This document shows positions 1 to 9,170 of a stretch of DNA of 64,000 nucleotides, in pieces (within the stretch, counting starts at the first letter, position 1; the number at the start of each line of letters is the position of its first letter). The position numbers were made by a program, and so were the translations under genes. Source of the DNA: JACKNG01 sp050184115 (lineage in GTDB: Bacteria > Pseudomonadota > Gammaproteobacteria > Ga0077536); the NCBI GenBank assembly GCA_050184115.1, contig JBFXAQ010000015.1:1-64000 (forward strand), written 5' to 3'. Under the pieces are notes generated by a model. It had not been told where the DNA came from and searched no databases. It saw only the letters and a program-made list of their open reading frames with translations.

Positions 1-93
1 GAGGTCCACGAGACCTGGTTGGAAGACCACCGCTACCTGAACATGGATTTGCTCAAAGAGCAGAAAAAGGAGCTCTTGCGGCAGGCCGCTTGA
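1..93 (+). CDS. C-terminal end of an unidentified protein (truncated by window edge)
   Basis: Frame 1 is open from the first base to a TGA at 91-93 and encodes about 30 residues ending LLKEQKKELLRQAA. The segment is hydrophilic, helical and rich in Lys and Glu. Too little remains to assign a family, and the start lies outside the window. It is called as coding only because the frame is open to the edge and no other reading is plausible; the identity is unknown. Confidence 0.4.
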   Translation, partial: EVHETWLEDHRYLNMDLLKEQKKELLRQAA

Positions 94-620
94 GTCCCAT
101 CACCCTGACCTCGGCCATGAACACCCTTTTGCACAACTTGACGGACACAACCGCAATGCGATGCTGCGCGAGGAGGTTGCGGGACAAAAAGCGGACCAGA
201 TTATTCAGAATCATCCGGTTCGGTAATCAATCAAATCAGAAGGCCCTCTAGCACGCGTAAATGGGCCTGCCCGGAGACAACGGGTCAACTCGTTTTGTTT
301 TTCGATTTCAACCCTGAACGGGAATGAAGTGAAGCAACCTGAGAGCAGATCGCAACGAGAGCCGCCATTTGGCGTGCCATCTCAAGACCCGGTTTGCGGC
401 CGGGGCAGACGGTGCGGCGGCGCGGCGGCGCGGCGATATCGCTGCGTGCGGACGGGCTCGAAGATCCATGGCGGTACATGCGCGCCACAAAGCATGCCGA
501 CGCGGCGCAGGTTGGTTCGGCCGCGCAGCACAAAAGCGTCTTCGCCCGTCGTGAAACAGACGGGTCACTGCTCTGCGGAGGTGACCCCGGGGTGGCGCTC
601 CGCCTGCACCGGCCAAGCGG
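94..620. other. Intergenic stretch with no recognisable gene
   Basis: These 527 bases lie between the truncated first gene and the small acidic protein gene on the minus strand. The first 250 bases are AT-richer than the surroundings and contain stop codons in all frames. The GC-rich second half gives several overlapping frames with Arg/Ala-rich, low-complexity translations typical of antisense shadows. I see no RNA gene, strong terminator or repeat here. Confidence 0.4.
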
Positions 621-863
621 TCAAAAGAAATCGTCGCGCAGGGCGCGCTTGCGCGCCAGCTCGGTCTGCAGGAAGGTCAGGGCGCGCATGGAATGCTCGT
701 CCTCCGGCTCGCCAGCGCTGGCAATGAGCTGTTCTAGCTCCTCGATCTCCTCGTCGAGTTCGTCACGTTCGTTGTCGCCGCCGAGGAGTGGGAAATAGGC
801 CTCGAGCTGCTTGAGCTCCTCGACCAGGTCGTTCCAACCCTCGGACATGGGTCCCATGGCCAT
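621..863 (-). CDS. Small acidic helical protein of unknown function
   Basis: This 80-residue protein is strongly acidic, with Glu/Asp-rich stretches such as DELDEEIEELEQL, and is predicted to be helical or coiled-coil. It has no Cys pair or membrane segment. I place the start at the ATG at 863 because a good Shine-Dalgarno (GGAGG) ends eight bases upstream. A GTG at 872 is in frame but would overlap that Shine-Dalgarno. The gene is divergent from the PpnN gene across an AT-rich gap. It may be a small regulatory or SlyX-like helical protein; no family is recognised with certainty. Confidence 0.6.
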   Translation of the reverse strand: MAMGPMSEGWNDLVEELKQLEAYFPLLGGDNERDELDEEIEELEQLIASAGEPEDEHSMRALTFLQTELARKRALRDDFF

Positions 864-872
864 GCCGCTCAC

Positions 873-1010
873 CTCCGTCCGTTCGTCAAATAAGCGGATT
901 ACGCGCTGTATCTGAGCCGTGATCTTATTTTGATCACTTAATTATCTGATCTTTCGGCGGATAGTATAGGATCATCATAAACAACATCAAGACTTCTCCC
1001 TAAGCTCCCT
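873..1010. promoter_or_regulatory. AT-rich divergent promoter region between the small acidic gene and ppnN
   Basis: This gap is clearly AT-richer than the genes around it, especially 905-1000, and separates two divergently transcribed genes. A TAGTAT/TATAGG stretch near 963-969 could serve as a -10 for the plus-strand gene. No convincing -35 at 17 bases was found, so the exact promoter positions are not fixed. Confidence 0.35.
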
Positions 1011-2420
1011 ATGCCTTCTAAATTGCCTCGTCCGGATCTCAACGGCGGGCCGCATACCGTCGTTCCCCATGCCCGTGTCGCCCCCCTCGATACGCTCGCG
1101 TTGCTCTCCCAGCGCGAAGTGAATGCGCTCTGTCAGCGTCGCAGCCCGGTGGTCGACGAATTGTTCCGCCGCTGCGCGCTGGCGGTGCTGAGCAGTGGCC
1201 TGGAGATGGACGATCCGCGCGGATTGCTCGAACGCTACGCCGATTTCGAGGTGGCGCTGGTGCAGGAAGACCGGGGCCTCCGGCTCGACCTGCGCAACGC
1301 CCCGGGCACGGCCTTCGTCGACGGCCACATGATCCGGGGGGTGCGCGAGCACCTGTTCGCGGTGCTGCGCGACATCATCTACATCAACCGCGAACTGGCG
1401 CTCAGCGGGCATTTCGAACTCGACAGCTCGACCGGTATCACCGACGCGGTGTTCCGCATCCTGCGCCATGCCAGCGTGCTCGAACCACGGCGGCGGCGCG
1501 GCCTTGTGGTGTGTTGGGGCGGTCATGCCATCGGCCGCGAGGAATACGACTACACCAAGGAGGTCGGCTACGCGCTGGGCCTGCGCCAGGTCGATGTATG
1601 CACGGGCTGTGGGCCCGGCGCGATGAAGGGGCCGATGAAGGGGGCGGCCATCGCGCACGCCAAGCAGCGCGTCACAGACGGCCGCTACATCGGCATCACC
1701 GAGCCCGGCATCATCGCCGCCGAGGCGCCCAATCCCATCGTCAACCAGCTGGTCATCATGCCCGACATGGAGAAGCGTCTCGAAGCCTTTGTGCGCATCG
1801 CCCACGGGATCGTGATCTTCCCGGGCGGTGTCGGGACGGCCGAAGAGCTTCTCTACCTGCTCGGCGTGCTGGCCAACCCCAGCAATGCGGAGGACCCGTT
1901 GCCGATCGTTCTCACCGGACCACCGAGCAGCGCCGGCTACTTCAGCGCACTCGACACCTTCGTACGTGAAGTGCTCGGGCCGACCTGCGCGGGGCGCTAC
2001 GAGATCATCATCGGCGAGCCGGATACCGTCGCGCAGCGCCTCGCGCACGCCGCCGGCCGCGTGATGCGCCATCGCGACCAGACTGACGATGCCTGCTACT
2101 TCAACTGGCGCCTGGCGGTCGACTGGGTCTACCAGGTGCCGTTCGAAGCCACCCATGCGAGCATGGCCAGTCTCACCATCCGTCGCGGGCAACCCGTACA
2201 CGAACTCGCCGCCAACCTGCGTCGCCTGTTCTCGGGCATCGTCGCCGGCAACGTCAAGGAAACCGGCATCGCGGCGGTCGAACGCGAAGGCCCGTTCCGG
2301 GTCCACGGCGACATCGCCATCATGAACGCGCTCGATGCGCTGCTGCGCCGTTTCGTCGACCAGGGCCGCATGCGCCTGCCCGGGCGGGGCTACGAACCCT
2401 GCTACGAAATCGTGGTGTGA
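1011..2420 (+). CDS. ppnN: Pyrimidine/purine nucleotide 5'-monophosphate nucleosidase, PpnN/YgdH type (LOG family)
   Basis: At 469 residues it is close to E. coli PpnN/YgdH (about 454). It shows the LOG-family nucleotide-binding signature PGGVGTAEEL near residues 271-280, plus the extra N- and C-terminal domains that distinguish PpnN from short LOG proteins. PpnN cleaves the N-glycosidic bond of nucleoside 5'-monophosphates, giving free base and ribose 5-phosphate, and in E. coli it is controlled by (p)ppGpp. It is a cytosolic salvage and stringent-response enzyme. The gene stands alone and is convergent with the AttH-like gene. The length and the extra domains make a cytokinin-type LOG phosphoribohydrolase less likely. 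Confidence 0.88.
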   Translation: MPSKLPRPDLNGGPHTVVPHARVAPLDTLALLSQREVNALCQRRSPVVDELFRRCALAVLSSGLEMDDPRGLLERYADFEVALVQEDRGLRLDLRNAPGTAFVDGHMIRGVREHLFAVLRDIIYINRELALSGHFELDSSTGITDAVFRILRHASVLEPRRRRGLVVCWGGHAIGREEYDYTKEVGYALGLRQVDVCTGCGPGAMKGPMKGAAIAHAKQRVTDGRYIGITEPGIIAAEAPNPIVNQLVIMPDMEKRLEAFVRIAHGIVIFPGGVGTAEELLYLLGVLANPSNAEDPLPIVLTGPPSSAGYFSALDTFVREVLGPTCAGRYEIIIGEPDTVAQRLAHAAGRVMRHRDQTDDACYFNWRLAVDWVYQVPFEATHASMASLTIRRGQPVHELAANLRRLFSGIVAGNVKETGIAAVEREGPFRVHGDIAIMNALDALLRRFVDQGRMRLPGRGYEPCYEIVV

Positions 2421-2583
2421 AGATTCGCCGAACCCGTGCTCGGCGGGCGCCGCGGTACCGCCGCCGCGACGCCCGGGGAATCACGCCTGCACCGTCCGCC
2501 ACGGCCGTGGCGCTGGCGACACCGGTCCGCGCGCGACCACCCGCGACGGGTGTTGACCACGCCCTTCGCCGTGCTTCCGATGC

Positions 2584-3729
2584 TCAGGGGCCCGCCTCGT
2601 AGCCGGTCAGCTCGACGTAGCCGCGTCCGGTGCGCGTGCCGGCCACCGTCACCGCCCCCTCCCAGTAGCGAAAGCGGCCACGCCATTCCTGGTCTGCCAG
2701 TTCCGGTACGAGTTCGAGCACGAGCCCGGCGCGCGGCACCGCGAGGCGCCAGCGCGCCGGGTAACGGGTGCCGGTCGCCGGGCTGCGCCACCACGCGGTT
2801 TCGACGATGCTGACGTCGCCGGCGGCGAGGCGCTCGACGCCGCCGTCGGCGCTTTGCAGACTGCCCGCCGAATGCGGGTCGACGCCGCCCGCCGCATCGC
2901 GCAGGCGATAGAACATGAGGTTGGCGCCATCGTCGAGCTGCAGGGCGAACCAGTCCCAGCCGCGTTGCGCGCGATCGAGCGCGCTCGTGCTCCATTCACG
3001 ATCGAGCCAGGTATCACCCTCGACCGCGAGTGTCGTGCCATCGACGCTCACCTCGCCGTGGGCGGCGAGACGCGGAATCGAATAGTAGTAGGACGCGTTG
3101 CCGGGCGTGGCGCTCTTGGTCGACAGGCCCGCCTCACCCTGCAGCACGATGGCGCTGCGGGCCTCGAGCTCGAGCGCGATGGCGGCGCCGTCGCCACGCG
3201 CAGCCAGGGTCCAGCGCTCGGCCGTGCCGGGGAGGCGATGGATCGACCAGTCGTCGAGGTGGATCTCGAGCGGCTCCGCACGGACGCCGGCGAACGCGGG
3301 ATGGGCGCGCTGCAATCGTTCCGCCTGGTGGAAGCGCGCCGCCGCGATGTCGCTCAGCGCGAAGTGCCCGAGCATGACGCGCGGCGTGCGCCAGGCCGAC
3401 GTCGTCGTTATCGTTGTCGGTGCCAGTTCGAAGCGGAAGAGGGTGAGCTGGAAGCCGAAGCGGCGACCGTTCGCGGTGCCTAGGTGGCCGGTGAAGTACC
3501 ACCATTCCGAGCGGAAGGCGTCGTGCGCGCCGTGGTCGGACGGGAAATCGAAAGTCCGCGGGGCCAGCGCGCGGGCGAAACCGGCATCAGGCCCGCGCAG
3601 GTAGCGGGTCGGGTCGTCATCACGCGGTCGAGCACGATCCGTGGGCTGGTCGCCACCCAACAGCCAGGTCGTCGTCAGCGCCACGGCGACGAGGAACCAC
3701 CACTTCGGCCTGTCGCGTCGTTCAGTCAT
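2584..3729 (-). CDS. AttH-like lipocalin-fold protein, accessory to the adjacent ABC exporter
   Basis: This 381-residue protein begins with a basic stretch and one hydrophobic segment (about residues 10-25), consistent with a signal peptide or membrane anchor. The rest contains the AttH/CrtC-type signature, with paired SEWWYFTGHL and later tryptophan-rich strands (SYYYSIPRL, WLDREWS). Members of this family have two lipocalin-like domains and are encoded beside FtsX-type ABC transporters. The start overlaps the permease stop by eight bases, so it is the third gene of the operon. It probably acts in the periplasm with the transporter; the substrate is unknown. The name carotenoid 1,2-hydratase, often given to homologues, is not supported by this context. 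Confidence 0.8.
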   Translation of the reverse strand: MTERRDRPKWWFLVAVALTTTWLLGGDQPTDRARPRDDDPTRYLRGPDAGFARALAPRTFDFPSDHGAHDAFRSEWWYFTGHLGTANGRRFGFQLTLFRFELAPTTITTTSAWRTPRVMLGHFALSDIAAARFHQAERLQRAHPAFAGVRAEPLEIHLDDWSIHRLPGTAERWTLAARGDGAAIALELEARSAIVLQGEAGLSTKSATPGNASYYYSIPRLAAHGEVSVDGTTLAVEGDTWLDREWSTSALDRAQRGWDWFALQLDDGANLMFYRLRDAAGGVDPHSAGSLQSADGGVERLAAGDVSIVETAWWRSPATGTRYPARWRLAVPRAGLVLELVPELADQEWRGRFRYWEGAVTVAGTRTGRGYVELTGYEAGP

Positions 3730-6295
3730 GACGCAGGGCCGCTGCAGGCGGCACCGCGACGGCGCGTGTGGCCGGGTAAACGGTGGCAGCGAGCGCGGCG
3801 AGCAAGGCGAGCAGCGCCGGCAGGATCAGCGCGCCGGCCTGCCAGGTGAACTCCATGCTCCAGCCGAACGATCGGCGGTTGATGACCTCGATCAGGAGTA
3901 GTGCGATGGCGACGCCGACCGGCACCGCGCAGGCCACCGCGGCTACCGCCACGAAGGCCGTCTGGGCAAGGAGGGTGCGCCGCAGGCCGCCGCGCGAGAT
4001 GCCGGTCGCACGCAGGACCGCGTACTCGCGCGCGTGTTCAATATGCAGTGCCAGCAGCGCGTTGAACACGCCGAGTGCGGCGACGATGGCGGCGACCAGG
4101 GTGAGGACATCGGTGACGGCGAAGGTGCGGTCGAAGATCTCGAGCGAACGCACGCGCACTTCGGCATTCGACCACACGACCAGGGCACCGTGCATGCGTA
4201 GGGCCGCTTGCGATGTTCCCGGTGCCTCCTGCACGGGTGGCACCGCACTCGCGGCTGCCAGCTGCTCGAGTCGGTCGCGTAGCGCCGCGGCGTCATGGCC
4301 CGGCGCAGGGTAGACACCGAGCCCGTGTGCGCGTTCGTCGCGCCAGCATCGGCGGTACAGCGACCAGGTGAGGGCGATCGCACCCTGCTCGCTGCCGTAA
4401 TCGCGATAGACGCCGGCGACCGGCCGTTCGAGCCTGCCGCACGGCGTCGCGAAGACGACGCGATCGCCGACCTGCAGACGATGATGCCAGGCGTAGGGCT
4501 CGGTGACGAAGACGGCGTCGCCGCGCGACCAGGTCGACCAGGCCTCCGCGCTCGTCGCGCCGACGAAGCGAAATCCCGCGCGCGCAGCCGGTGGCAGATC
4601 GTAGGCAGTGACCCGCACGCGGGCACCGCTCGCCAAGGCGGTTTCGAGGCGACGCACGCGGCTGACGGCCGCCACGCCTGGCAGTGTCGCGATGTCAGCC
4701 ACGAGGCTCGGCGTCACGGCCGGCGCGGCGCGTTCGGCGTCTTCCTGGGCGAGGTAGAAATCGGCGCGCAGGAGCTGTTCGAGCCAGTCGCCGACCGCGA
4801 CGCGGAAGCTCACGACCATCAGGCCGACGCCGATGCTGGTGGCGGTGGCCGCCATCAGCGCGGCAACGGCGAGGCCGATGCGGGCGAGCGCGTGGGTGGC
4901 CGAGCTCAACGCGAGTCTTTCCGGCAACGGCAGGCAGGTACCGGCGTGGCGCGCGAGCAGGCCGAGCGTCATACCGATGGTCCCCGGCACGGCGAGCATG
5001 GCGGCCAGCAACAGCGCCGCGAGCGCGGCGAAGCCGGCATGGAGCGAGCGCGTCGACCCTCCCAGCAGGGCCACACCGGCGAACAAGCACAATGCGCTCG
5101 CCCAACGGGTCCAGCGCAGCGCCGCGATTTCCCGCGCGCGCCGCGCGCTCGGCGCCAGCGCCTGGCCCGGCGGCAGGCTGGCCGCCTGCCACGCCGGCAC
5201 CAGCGCCGCCGCCAAGGTCGTCACCAGTGCCAGCAGCACGCCGGCCACGGCCAGGGGCGGTGACAACGCGAGGTGACCAATCCCGGTCGACTGGTAGTGA
5301 TCAGCCAGGGTCTGCGCCATCGGGCCGGCCAGACGACGGGCCAGTAACACGCCGAGCGCGTCGCCGACGACACCGCCCAGGGTACCGAGTACGGCAGCCT
5401 CGAAGGCAACCTGCCCGGCGAGCGCCCGGCGCGTCACGCCGAGCGCGCGCAGGCGCGCGAACAGGGCTGCACGCTGGACGACGAAGAACGCCATCGTGTT
5501 GTAGATCATGAATCCGCCGACCATCACGGCGAGCAGGCTCAGGGCGTCGAGGTTGGTGTAGAAGGCCCGCGTGACCTGGCCGCCGCCGGCGGCGGCCGCA
5601 CCGCTCGCTTCCACCGCGACGCCCCCCGGCAGGGCCGCGGCCAGGGCGGACGTGACGCCGGTCGACGCGCCTTCGGCCGGTGCCGTCAACTCGATGCGCG
5701 AGAGCCGGCCGGCGGCTCCGAGTACTTCCTGGGCGGTGGCGAGATCGGCCAGCACGACACCGTCGACCAGTCCCAGTCGCGGCGTCGCCGAGGCCACCGT
5801 TAGCACGTGGAGCGTCGTTCCGGCGACCGTTCGCAGGGTCGCGCCGGCCGCGATGCCGAGGCGCGTGGCAGTAGCGTCGCCGATGACAACGGTGCCCGGT
5901 TCGAGCAGGAATGGGCCCAGCGGAAAAGGCGGCCCCGCCGTATCGAGCGGCATGGCCAGGGTATCGACGCCGAGCAGGCGCAGCGTCGTCGGCCGTCCAT
6001 CCACCACGACCGTCAGCGGCGCCTCCAGGACGGCCAGCGGGTGCCAGGTCGCAGCCGTCCGCCGCACCGTCGCCAACAGGCGTTCGTCGAAGGTCGGTCG
6101 TGCGCCGCGCACGACGTGCGTGGCGCTGCCGAACACGCCCCGTAGTGCGTCGTCGAAGGCTTGCCGCGCCGCTGCCTGCACGAGTTGGATGGCAACGACG
6201 ATGGCGACGCCGAGTGCCACACCGGACACCGCCAGGACACATTGCGCGCGGTGGTGCCGCAGGTATCGCAGGCTGGCGAGTTGCTGCAGGGTCAT
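3722..6295 (-). CDS. ABC transporter permease with two FtsX/MacB-type domains (AttFG-like)
   Basis: This 857-residue protein has an N-terminal membrane helix, a large periplasmic domain, a first FtsX block of helices around residues 270-480, a second periplasmic domain and a final FtsX block after residue 720. This DevC/YbbP-like double architecture usually exports lipids, lipoproteins or peptides from the inner membrane. Its start shares an ATGA overlap with the upstream ATPase, and its end overlaps the AttH-like gene. The three therefore form one operon resembling attEFGH, with the two permease halves in a single chain. The substrate cannot be read from sequence. Confidence 0.88.
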   Translation of the reverse strand: MTLQQLASLRYLRHHRAQCVLAVSGVALGVAIVVAIQLVQAAARQAFDDALRGVFGSATHVVRGARPTFDERLLATVRRTAATWHPLAVLEAPLTVVVDGRPTTLRLLGVDTLAMPLDTAGPPFPLGPFLLEPGTVVIGDATATRLGIAAGATLRTVAGTTLHVLTVASATPRLGLVDGVVLADLATAQEVLGAAGRLSRIELTAPAEGASTGVTSALAAALPGGVAVEASGAAAAGGGQVTRAFYTNLDALSLLAVMVGGFMIYNTMAFFVVQRAALFARLRALGVTRRALAGQVAFEAAVLGTLGGVVGDALGVLLARRLAGPMAQTLADHYQSTGIGHLALSPPLAVAGVLLALVTTLAAALVPAWQAASLPPGQALAPSARRAREIAALRWTRWASALCLFAGVALLGGSTRSLHAGFAALAALLLAAMLAVPGTIGMTLGLLARHAGTCLPLPERLALSSATHALARIGLAVAALMAATATSIGVGLMVVSFRVAVGDWLEQLLRADFYLAQEDAERAAPAVTPSLVADIATLPGVAAVSRVRRLETALASGARVRVTAYDLPPAARAGFRFVGATSAEAWSTWSRGDAVFVTEPYAWHHRLQVGDRVVFATPCGRLERPVAGVYRDYGSEQGAIALTWSLYRRCWRDERAHGLGVYPAPGHDAAALRDRLEQLAAASAVPPVQEAPGTSQAALRMHGALVVWSNAEVRVRSLEIFDRTFAVTDVLTLVAAIVAALGVFNALLALHIEHAREYAVLRATGISRGGLRRTLLAQTAFVAVAAVACAVPVGVAIALLLIEVINRRSFGWSMEFTWQAGALILPALLALLAALAATVYPATRAVAVPPAAALRHD

Positions 6296-6972
6296 GCGTC
6301 GACGGTTTCGAGGCGGCCGTGCGCCAGCGCCAGTACCCGATCGGCGTGGCCGACCATCTCGCGGCTGTGCGTCGCCATGAGCAGAGCGGTACCGCTCTCG
6401 CGCACAGCCCGTTCGAACAAGGCCACCACCTCGGCGCCGGTATCGGCGTCGAGGTTACCGGTCGGTTCGTCGGCGATGACCAGGGCCGGTCGATGGGCCA
6501 GCGCGCGGGCGATGGCCGTGCGTTGCTGTTCGCCGCCCGAGACCTGGTCCGGGTAGCGTGCCGCGACGCGGGTGAGGCCGAGGGCATCGAGCAGTTCGCC
6601 CACGCGTGGTTCGGGCCTGAGGCCGTTCAGTTCCAGCGGCAGTGCGATGTTCTCGCCCACGGTCAGGGTCGGCAGCAGGTTGTAAGCCTGGAAGACGAAG
6701 CCGAGGTGCCGGCGTCGGAACGCGGTCTGCTCGGCATCCCGCCAGCGCGCGGTGTCCGCGCCGAGCACCTCGATGCGACCGCGATCGGGCTTGTCCATCT
6801 GGCCGATGACATTGAGCAGCGTGCTCTTGCCCGACCCGGAGCGGCCGATCACGGCGACGATCTCGCCACGCCCGATATCGAGATCGAGACCATCGAGCAC
6901 CGCCGGCGCAGCACCATCGTCGGTGTAGCGCTTGACCAGGCCGCGCGCACTCAGCACGACGTTCTCAGGCAT
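6292..6972 (-). CDS. ABC transporter ATP-binding protein (LolD/MacB-type, AttE-like)
   Basis: This 226-residue nucleotide-binding subunit has Walker A GRSGSGKST near residues 43-51, a Q-loop, the signature VSGGEQQR near 148, Walker B ALVIADEPTGNLD near 166, and a switch histidine in MATHSRE. The ATG at 6972 (MPENVVLSARGL) is chosen because the frame upstream is Arg-rich, unconserved in character and 49 residues too long for this family. It energises the adjacent double-FtsX permease and is the first gene of the operon. Confidence 0.9.
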   Translation of the reverse strand: MPENVVLSARGLVKRYTDDGAAPAVLDGLDLDIGRGEIVAVIGRSGSGKSTLLNVIGQMDKPDRGRIEVLGADTARWRDAEQTAFRRRHLGFVFQAYNLLPTLTVGENIALPLELNGLRPEPRVGELLDALGLTRVAARYPDQVSGGEQQRTAIARALAHRPALVIADEPTGNLDADTGAEVVALFERAVRESGTALLMATHSREMVGHADRVLALAHGRLETVDA

Positions 6973-7200
6973 GGTGCGCGCGACCGGCGGCGCGCGCGCA
7001 CGCACCGGACGGACGGTGTCGGTATCGCGCCGGCAAGACCCGCGGGCGGGTGATGGCCCGCGACGACGGGCGCGCAGATCTCGCGGTCGTTTCCACCAGT
7101 CTTGCCGCGTCCGTGACACCGCCGCTCACGCGGCTCGCATCGTTCACAAAGTGCAACATCGAAGGTGACCTGGTTCAGGTTTTGATGCCCCGGCGCCGGC

Positions 7201-7260
7201 TACAGTTCGTCCCGCCATCATTCCTCCTCTTCGGCCCCGCTGCGGCGGGGCTTCTTCTTC
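7201..7260 (+). promoter_or_regulatory. Possible promoter plus terminator-like hairpin ahead of the glycosyltransferase gene
   Basis: A -10-like TACAGT at 7201-7206 follows GGC, as in other promoters of this window. About 30 bases downstream there is a strong hairpin, GCCCCGC (7234-7240), loop TGCG, GCGGGGC (7245-7251), followed by the pyrimidine run TTCTTCTTC. The stem is perfect, but the T-tract is interrupted. It could attenuate transcription into the glycosyltransferase gene at 7373 or end a very short RNA. No gene upstream on this strand needs terminating. Confidence 0.35.
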
Positions 7261-7372
7261 GGGTGCGCGCAATTGTCGCCGCCATTTCCGCGCGACGATT
7301 TGACGCGATCCGGGTCATCCTCCAGCATGACGCGCAGTAGCGTGGCATTCGCCGCGCCAGGGCAGGTCGTTC

Positions 7373-8140
7373 ATGCAGCTCTCGGTCATCATTCCCGCCT
7401 ATAACGAACGCCACACCATCGGCCCCTGCCTGGTCAAGGTGGTGGCCGCGCTCCCCGCGGTGGCGAAGGAGATCATCATCGTCGATGATTGCTCGCGCGA
7501 TGGCACCCGCGAATGGTTGCTCGCCCAAGTCGATGGCCGCAGTGGCGAACAGGCCGCGCTCGAACTCGATGCCGATGGCAACGTGGTCGTGACCGCCGGC
7601 GAGTCCACCTTTACCATCCGCGTACTGTGCCACGCCGCGAATCGTGGCAAGGGCGGCGCGCTGCAGACCGGGCTGGCCGCGGCCGCCGGCGAGGTCATCG
7701 TCATCCAGGATGCCGATCTCGAGTATGACCCCGCCGACTGGCGCGAGATGTACGACCTCGTCGCCGGGCGCGGCGTTGCCGATGTCGTCTACGGGTCGCG
7801 CTTCTACGGCCGCCCGCACCGTGCGCTGTACTTCCATCACTTCATGGCCAACCGGCTCATCTCCTTTCTCTTCAACGCGCTCTACAACCAGACCCTGACC
7901 GACATCGAGGTCTGCTACAAGATGTTCACCCGCGCGGTGCGCGACAGCCTGGCGATCACGGCCGACGACTTCGGCTTCGAAGTGCAGTTCAGCGCCCAGG
8001 TCGCGTTGGCGCGGCGCTGGCGCATCTACGAGGTGGGCATCTCCTACTACGGTCGTACCTACGACGAGGGCAAGAAGATCAACTGGAAGGACGGCGTCAA
8101 GGCGCTGTGGTACCTGTTCCGCTTCCGTGTGGCGCCGTGA
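7373..8140 (+). CDS. Family 2 glycosyltransferase, DPM1/polyprenyl-phosphate glycosyltransferase-like
   Basis: This 255-residue GT-A enzyme begins with MQLSVIIPAYNE and has the nucleotide-binding DDCSRDGT (Asp38-39), NRGKGGALQTG, the metal-binding QDADLEYDP near residue 113, GSRF, and DFGFEVQ in the acceptor region. This set is typical of transferases that load a sugar from a nucleotide donor onto polyprenyl phosphate on the cytoplasmic face. There is no membrane anchor. The next gene starts 14 bases before its stop and encodes a flippase-like membrane protein, so the pair may make and handle a lipid-linked sugar. The sugar is unknown. Confidence 0.85.
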   Translation: MQLSVIIPAYNERHTIGPCLVKVVAALPAVAKEIIIVDDCSRDGTREWLLAQVDGRSGEQAALELDADGNVVVTAGESTFTIRVLCHAANRGKGGALQTGLAAAAGEVIVIQDADLEYDPADWREMYDLVAGRGVADVVYGSRFYGRPHRALYFHHFMANRLISFLFNALYNQTLTDIEVCYKMFTRAVRDSLAITADDFGFEVQFSAQVALARRWRIYEVGISYYGRTYDEGKKINWKDGVKALWYLFRFRVAP

Positions 8141-9170
8141 CGCCGTGCCGCGCCTGCCGTCCACGGCTGCCCGCAATGTCCTGATCGGCGCGCTCGGGCT
8201 CGCCGTCGGCGCCTTGTTCATGACACTGGCCGTGCGCGGTGTCGATGTCGCCGAGCTGGGCCGACTCGTCGCCGCGGTCGATCGCGCGCGCCTCGCCGGC
8301 GCGGTGGCCTTGTACTGGGTCGCGCTGGCCTTGCGCGTGGCACGCTGGCGCAGCCTGCTCACTCAACTCGGTAGCGCGCCACTCGGCGCCGTGGGCGAGA
8401 CGCTGGTGGTCGGCTACGCCGTAAACAACCTGCTGCCGGCGCGCCTCGGCGAGGTCGCGCGCGCGGCGTATGCCAAGCGCCGTCTCGCCATCGGTCGCGC
8501 GCGGGTGTTCGGTACCATCGTCATCGAGCGCCTGCTCGATCTCGCGGCCATCCTCACCTGCCTCGTCGCGGGCCTTGCCGGCGCCGGCCTGGTGCTCGGG
8601 CACACCCGGTTGCCGACCTTCGAGCTGGTCGCCTTGAATGCCGGCGTGCTGGTCGGGCTAGCCGTGCTGACACTAGCCCTGCTGCGCAGCGCGCGGCTCG
8701 GTCGCCTGGCCCTGCCGGCCGCGGTGCAGGGTGTGGTCGACGATTTTCGCCAGGGCACGCGCAGCCTCAACCGCCGTACCGCGATCCTGGTGGTGGTGCT
8801 GACGGCGGCAGTATGGGGGTGCGAGGTGTGCGCGCTGGCGCAGGTGTTCGCCGCCTGCGGCGCCGCGCTGGCCGTGGACGAGGCTTTGATCGTGATGGGC
8901 GCGGCATCGCTCAGCACCCTGGTGCCGACCGCGCCGGGCTACCTCGGCACCTACCAGCTGGTCGCGGTGCTGGCCATGGAGGCCTTCGGCCGCGAAGCCG
9001 CGGCGGGCATCGTCGCCTCGACTGCCATCCAGATCGCCCTGTTCGGCTCGGTCACCGTCGCCGGCCTCGCCATCCTGCTCGTTCGCGGCACGCGGCGGGC
9101 GTGGCTGACGGCTGCCGGTGAGGCTCAGTCTTCCAGTGAGAATGGCGTGAAATCGGTCTCGCGGTCGTAA
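8127..9170 (+). CDS. Flippase-like integral membrane protein (YbhN/AglD/LPG-synthase TM family)
   Basis: This 347-residue protein has about eight hydrophobic segments and the family features ALRVARWRSLL near residue 70, NNLLPARLGEVARA near 97 and TLVPTAPGYLGTYQ near 265. This family of flippase-like membrane domains is often paired with GT2 enzymes. The GTG at 8127 overlaps the upstream stop by 14 bases; a second in-frame GTG at 8145 is also possible. The 3' end overlaps the convergent queuosine-transporter gene by 46 bases, so both C-termini are encoded on opposite strands of the same DNA. Confidence 0.8.
   Translation: MWRRDAVPRLPSTAARNVLIGALGLAVGALFMTLAVRGVDVAELGRLVAAVDRARLAGAVALYWVALALRVARWRSLLTQLGSAPLGAVGETLVVGYAVNNLLPARLGEVARAAYAKRRLAIGRARVFGTIVIERLLDLAAILTCLVAGLAGAGLVLGHTRLPTFELVALNAGVLVGLAVLTLALLRSARLGRLALPAAVQGVVDDFRQGTRSLNRRTAILVVVLTAAVWGCEVCALAQVFAACGAALAVDEALIVMGAASLSTLVPTAPGYLGTYQLVAVLAMEAFGREAAAGIVASTAIQIALFGSVTVAGLAILLVRGTRRAWLTAAGEAQSSSENGVKSVSRS

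Noticed and set aside
987..2306. 439-codon open frame antisense to ppnN
   Set aside because: Opposite strand of a well-supported gene. His/Asp/Arg-rich translation without motifs; typical of high-GC DNA.
2498..2511. Perfect palindrome GCCACGGCCGTGGC in the gap after ppnN
   Set aside because: No loop for a terminator and no T-run. Could be chance in GC-rich DNA; no operator function can be supported.
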